A stretch of DNA of 64,000 bases. Origin: JAZKHT01 sp040385245. Lineage in GTDB: Bacteria; Pseudomonadota; Alphaproteobacteria; Rhodobacterales; Rhodobacteraceae. This document shows, piece after piece, positions 63,001-64,000 of this stretch. Location of the stretch: assembly GCA_040385245.1 (NCBI GenBank), contig JAZKHT010000007.1, positions 434,001 through 498,000 on the forward strand, written 5' to 3'. Below the pieces are notes generated by a model. It did not search any database, was not told the DNA's origin, and saw nothing but the letters and a program-made list of their open reading frames with translations. Position 1 is the first letter of the stretch. Every line of letters starts with the position of its first letter. The position numbers and the translations under genes are program-made.

Positions 63001-63719
63001 TCAACGCGCCCGTATTCCAACGCTTGATCCAGTGCCCGCTGCACGACACGCGCCACGTCCGGCGGCAACAGCGTGGCGAAATGCTGCCCGCGCAGCAGAT
63101 GTGGCGGTGCCGCCATCAAATCGGGTGGCCCGGCGGTGAATTCGGCAAAATGGCCATCCGCCTCGATCTCGAACAGCAAGTCGGGCAGGGCGCGCAACGT
63201 CGCTTCAAGCCGTCTGGCGGTGTCGTGATAGGTCAGTTCGGTCGCACGGCGGGCCAGAACCGTGGCGATCACCTCGGCCGCGGATTTCAGCAGGCTTATC
63301 CGCTCGGGCGAAAAACCTGGGCCATCGGGGCCTTGGGCAAATCCGAGGATACCCGCCAAAGCGCCATCCTGCACCATCGGCAGCACAAGAATGGACCTGA
63401 CGCCAAGCGTGGTCAGCGCGGCGGTATCCGGCAGCGCCGAAAGGTCCGGCACATGGACCGCGTCACCCTCCGTCAGCGTCGGCACAAACGGCAGCAGCAT
63501 GGTTTCCACAGTGCAGGGCACATCCGGCAGGCCGTTCGCCGTCCAGTCATGCGTCTTGACCAGATGGCCATCGCTGTCGTGCCGAAAGACACACCCCCAC
63601 CCCGCCCCCGATTGGCTTGCCAGTTTGCCGAGTGCCGAAGCAACCGCCTCGTCAAGGTCATGGATATGGGTACGCACCAACTCGTTCAGGATCGTGACTA
63701 CGGAGATTTCCTCGGACAA
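60078..63719 (-). CDS. GAF/multi-PAS hybrid histidine kinase
   Basis: A 1213-residue soluble hybrid kinase. A GAF-like N-terminal domain (about residues 15-165) is followed by five PAS-type domains (about 170-820), HisKA (FLANMSHEIRTPLNGVLGM), HATPase (RFGGTGLGLSIVRELVLLMG) and a C-terminal receiver (HLLVADDNVTNRLVL, LLLLDITMPVLDG). The start is TTG 63719 with GGAG eight bases upstream; no in-frame ATG lies nearby. The kinase core is strikingly similar to that of the neighbouring hybrid kinase, suggesting duplication. Confidence 0.92.
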   Translation of the reverse strand: MSEEISVVTILNELVRTHIHDLDEAVASALGKLASQSGAGWGCVFRHDSDGHLVKTHDWTANGLPDVPCTVETMLLPFVPTLTEGDAVHVPDLSALPDTAALTTLGVRSILVLPMVQDGALAGILGFAQGPDGPGFSPERISLLKSAAEVIATVLARRATELTYHDTARRLEATLRALPDLLFEIEADGHFAEFTAGPPDLMAAPPHLLRGQHFATLLPPDVARVVQRALDQALEYGRVDGVRYRLDLPVGPRWFELTGALKPAERAEAPPNVIFLVRDVTQDESLRTELLRLGKIVETMSNLVAIIDNDQNIVWVNAAFEAQTGWTLAEIKGRYLGDVVRCDDTDPDTTAAVADAIARRQAFSGQAINQDRHGTRYWVEFNVVPLFDASGAPQGFVSVETVVTKSKEQEEAVARLARTATEAHTRLENAVRALPDGVVILDDQDRIVVANSAYREMFPALAPYIVDGVTLGDLLRTAAKLGIFGPGGTDADMDRWVEQRVATYRTPRHIDEVRLPDGRWLRRIHTRTSDGGCIAVALDVTARRNHITALDSANRDLTHALAERDRAERRLLGIIEGAEVGTWEWDIANFTLRVGGRWAEMLGRDPDEGVEFNTDAFRELVHPDDLDALPTAETIVHARGEDFQELEFRMRHDDGHWVWILSRSRITARSAEGVPLIMAGVHLDISDRKWLEQEIRASRAYLSEVMDTSIAALAVLDDQGRIVYVNLEAERILGLTRRDSRGKSYNDASWRLERVDGSPLPDDELPFRQALAKGSVRDIRFALHWPDGSRRVLSANAVPLSLTDGLVQVVVSFSDITDELAATSRLEEARARAEEMSRAKSIFLANMSHEIRTPLNGVLGMAEVLESIITVPEQKQMIDTIRRSGETLLTVLNSILDMSKIEAGKMAIEQVAMIPADILAQVEALHAVQAEEKGLEFEVLASAGSDRARIGDPHRITQILNNLLNNAIKFTERGSVTLKLSCRTGKPLVIEVSDTGVGMTPAQLARVFESFEQADGSMTRRFGGTGLGLSIVRELVLLMGGTIDLSSEPGTGTRVRVSLPLPEADTQPAPQAEKEAAPNLDFLLDRHLLVADDNVTNRLVLSEMLAQTGVKVTLVENGQDAISAWDRAHRSGTAFDLLLLDITMPVLDGLSALSEIRRREATVGGGAVPAIAVTANAMPNQVADYIMGGFDTHLAKPFKRKDLIHAIRSLIAG

Positions 63720-63936
63720 CCCGTTTCTCCCAGACCAGAAAGCCCGCTATTGGTTGTGGAATTGACCCGCAAGGGCAAGTCCTGTCGAAAGGGGCGGGCA
63801 CATGTATTTCGCACATGCAGCCGAACCATGGCAATGCGGCGGCAATCCGAACCGATCATGGCGGAAACCCGGCATGGCCCTTGTTGCTGTCGCGTCGCGG
63901 CGTATGGTTGCCCCATAATCATCAAGGCATTTTCCC

Positions 63937-64000
63937 ATGACGACGCAGCACAACAGCGCTGATCCTGCCGAAAACGATACCGTGATCATGGCCCTGACCG
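63937..64000 (+). CDS. start of an unidentified gene, cut by window edge
   Basis: An open frame from ATG 63937 to the window end encodes MTTQHNSADPAENDTVIMAL. AAGG lies about nine bases upstream. It is divergent from the large hybrid kinase over a 217-base gap with no other gene visible. Too little is present to name a family. Confidence 0.45.
   Translation, partial: MTTQHNSADPAENDTVIMALT

Noticed and set aside
1..64000. Prophage, insertion sequence, CRISPR array or integration next to tRNA-Thr
   Set aside because: No integrase, transposase, direct-repeat array or repeated tRNA 3' end was found. The genes after tRNA-Thr are metabolic with similar base composition, so island insertion is not supported.

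Overview
The window is high-GC alphaproteobacterial DNA. Gene content and order point to the Rhodobacteraceae (Roseobacter/Rhodobacter group). The clearest markers are the regB-senC-regA-hvrA-ahcY redox locus, the tsaE/phosphotransferase/nucleotidyltransferase/addB/addA cluster, the hemD-mitofilin-hemY string and a takP-type TRAP binding protein. The left ~22 kb is core chromosome; the rest is mostly catabolic, transport and signalling genes. I see no prophage, insertion sequence or CRISPR array.

Region 1 (1-9.9 kb, minus strand): a PAS protein without a kinase, then an overlapping operon of tsaE, a sugar kinase-like and a nucleotidyltransferase pair (cell-wall recycling type), addB and addA (cut by the window edge). 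Region 2 (10-15.8 kb): RegB sensor kinase divergent from SenC, RegA and the H-NS-like HvrA, then an HD hydrolase, ahcY and a DUF2853 gene with terminators. Region 3 (15.9-22.7 kb): DUF1761, EVE and YciI proteins, gpsA and tsaD, divergent from hemD, an alphaproteobacterial mitofilin (Mic60-like) and hemY, ending at tRNA-Thr(CGT).

Region 4 (22.7-38.4 kb) is the most interesting part. A six-gene minus-strand operon (HisD/HpsN-like dehydrogenase, SDR, bicupin, MetE-core zinc protein, alpha/beta hydrolase, HpcH-type aldolase) is divergent from a second HisD-like dehydrogenase. Next comes an operon for a sugar-type ABC importer, a LacI regulator, a 48-residue AtzG/GatC-like peptide and an AtzE-like amidase, then a protein with two SnoaL/NTF2 domains. 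Four 14-bp palindromes with a central CG (TGCATACG-type) lie upstream of both hisD-like genes, the binding-protein gene and the SnoaL gene. They look like operators of the local LacI protein, tying about 15 genes into one undescribed catabolic regulon. The substrate is unknown; a hydroxylated compound, possibly with an amide or carbamoyl nitrogen, is an inference.

Region 5 (38.7-53 kb): an ArnT-type glycosyltransferase, a thiolase, a HlyD/FtsX/LolD-type efflux set, and a cluster of DapA-like lyase, hydantoin-racemase-like, VOC and hydantoinase-like genes. These are followed by takP and a convergent DctM/DctQ pair. DctM carries an unusual Gly-Leu repeat tail.

Region 6 (53-64 kb): a small secreted protein, a DUF4198 protein and a HupE/UreJ protein (possible metal uptake), then a phosphorelay island: a response regulator with a decayed GGDEF-like domain, an Hpt protein, a stand-alone receiver and two large hybrid histidine kinases. 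The right edge holds the start of an unidentified plus-strand gene.
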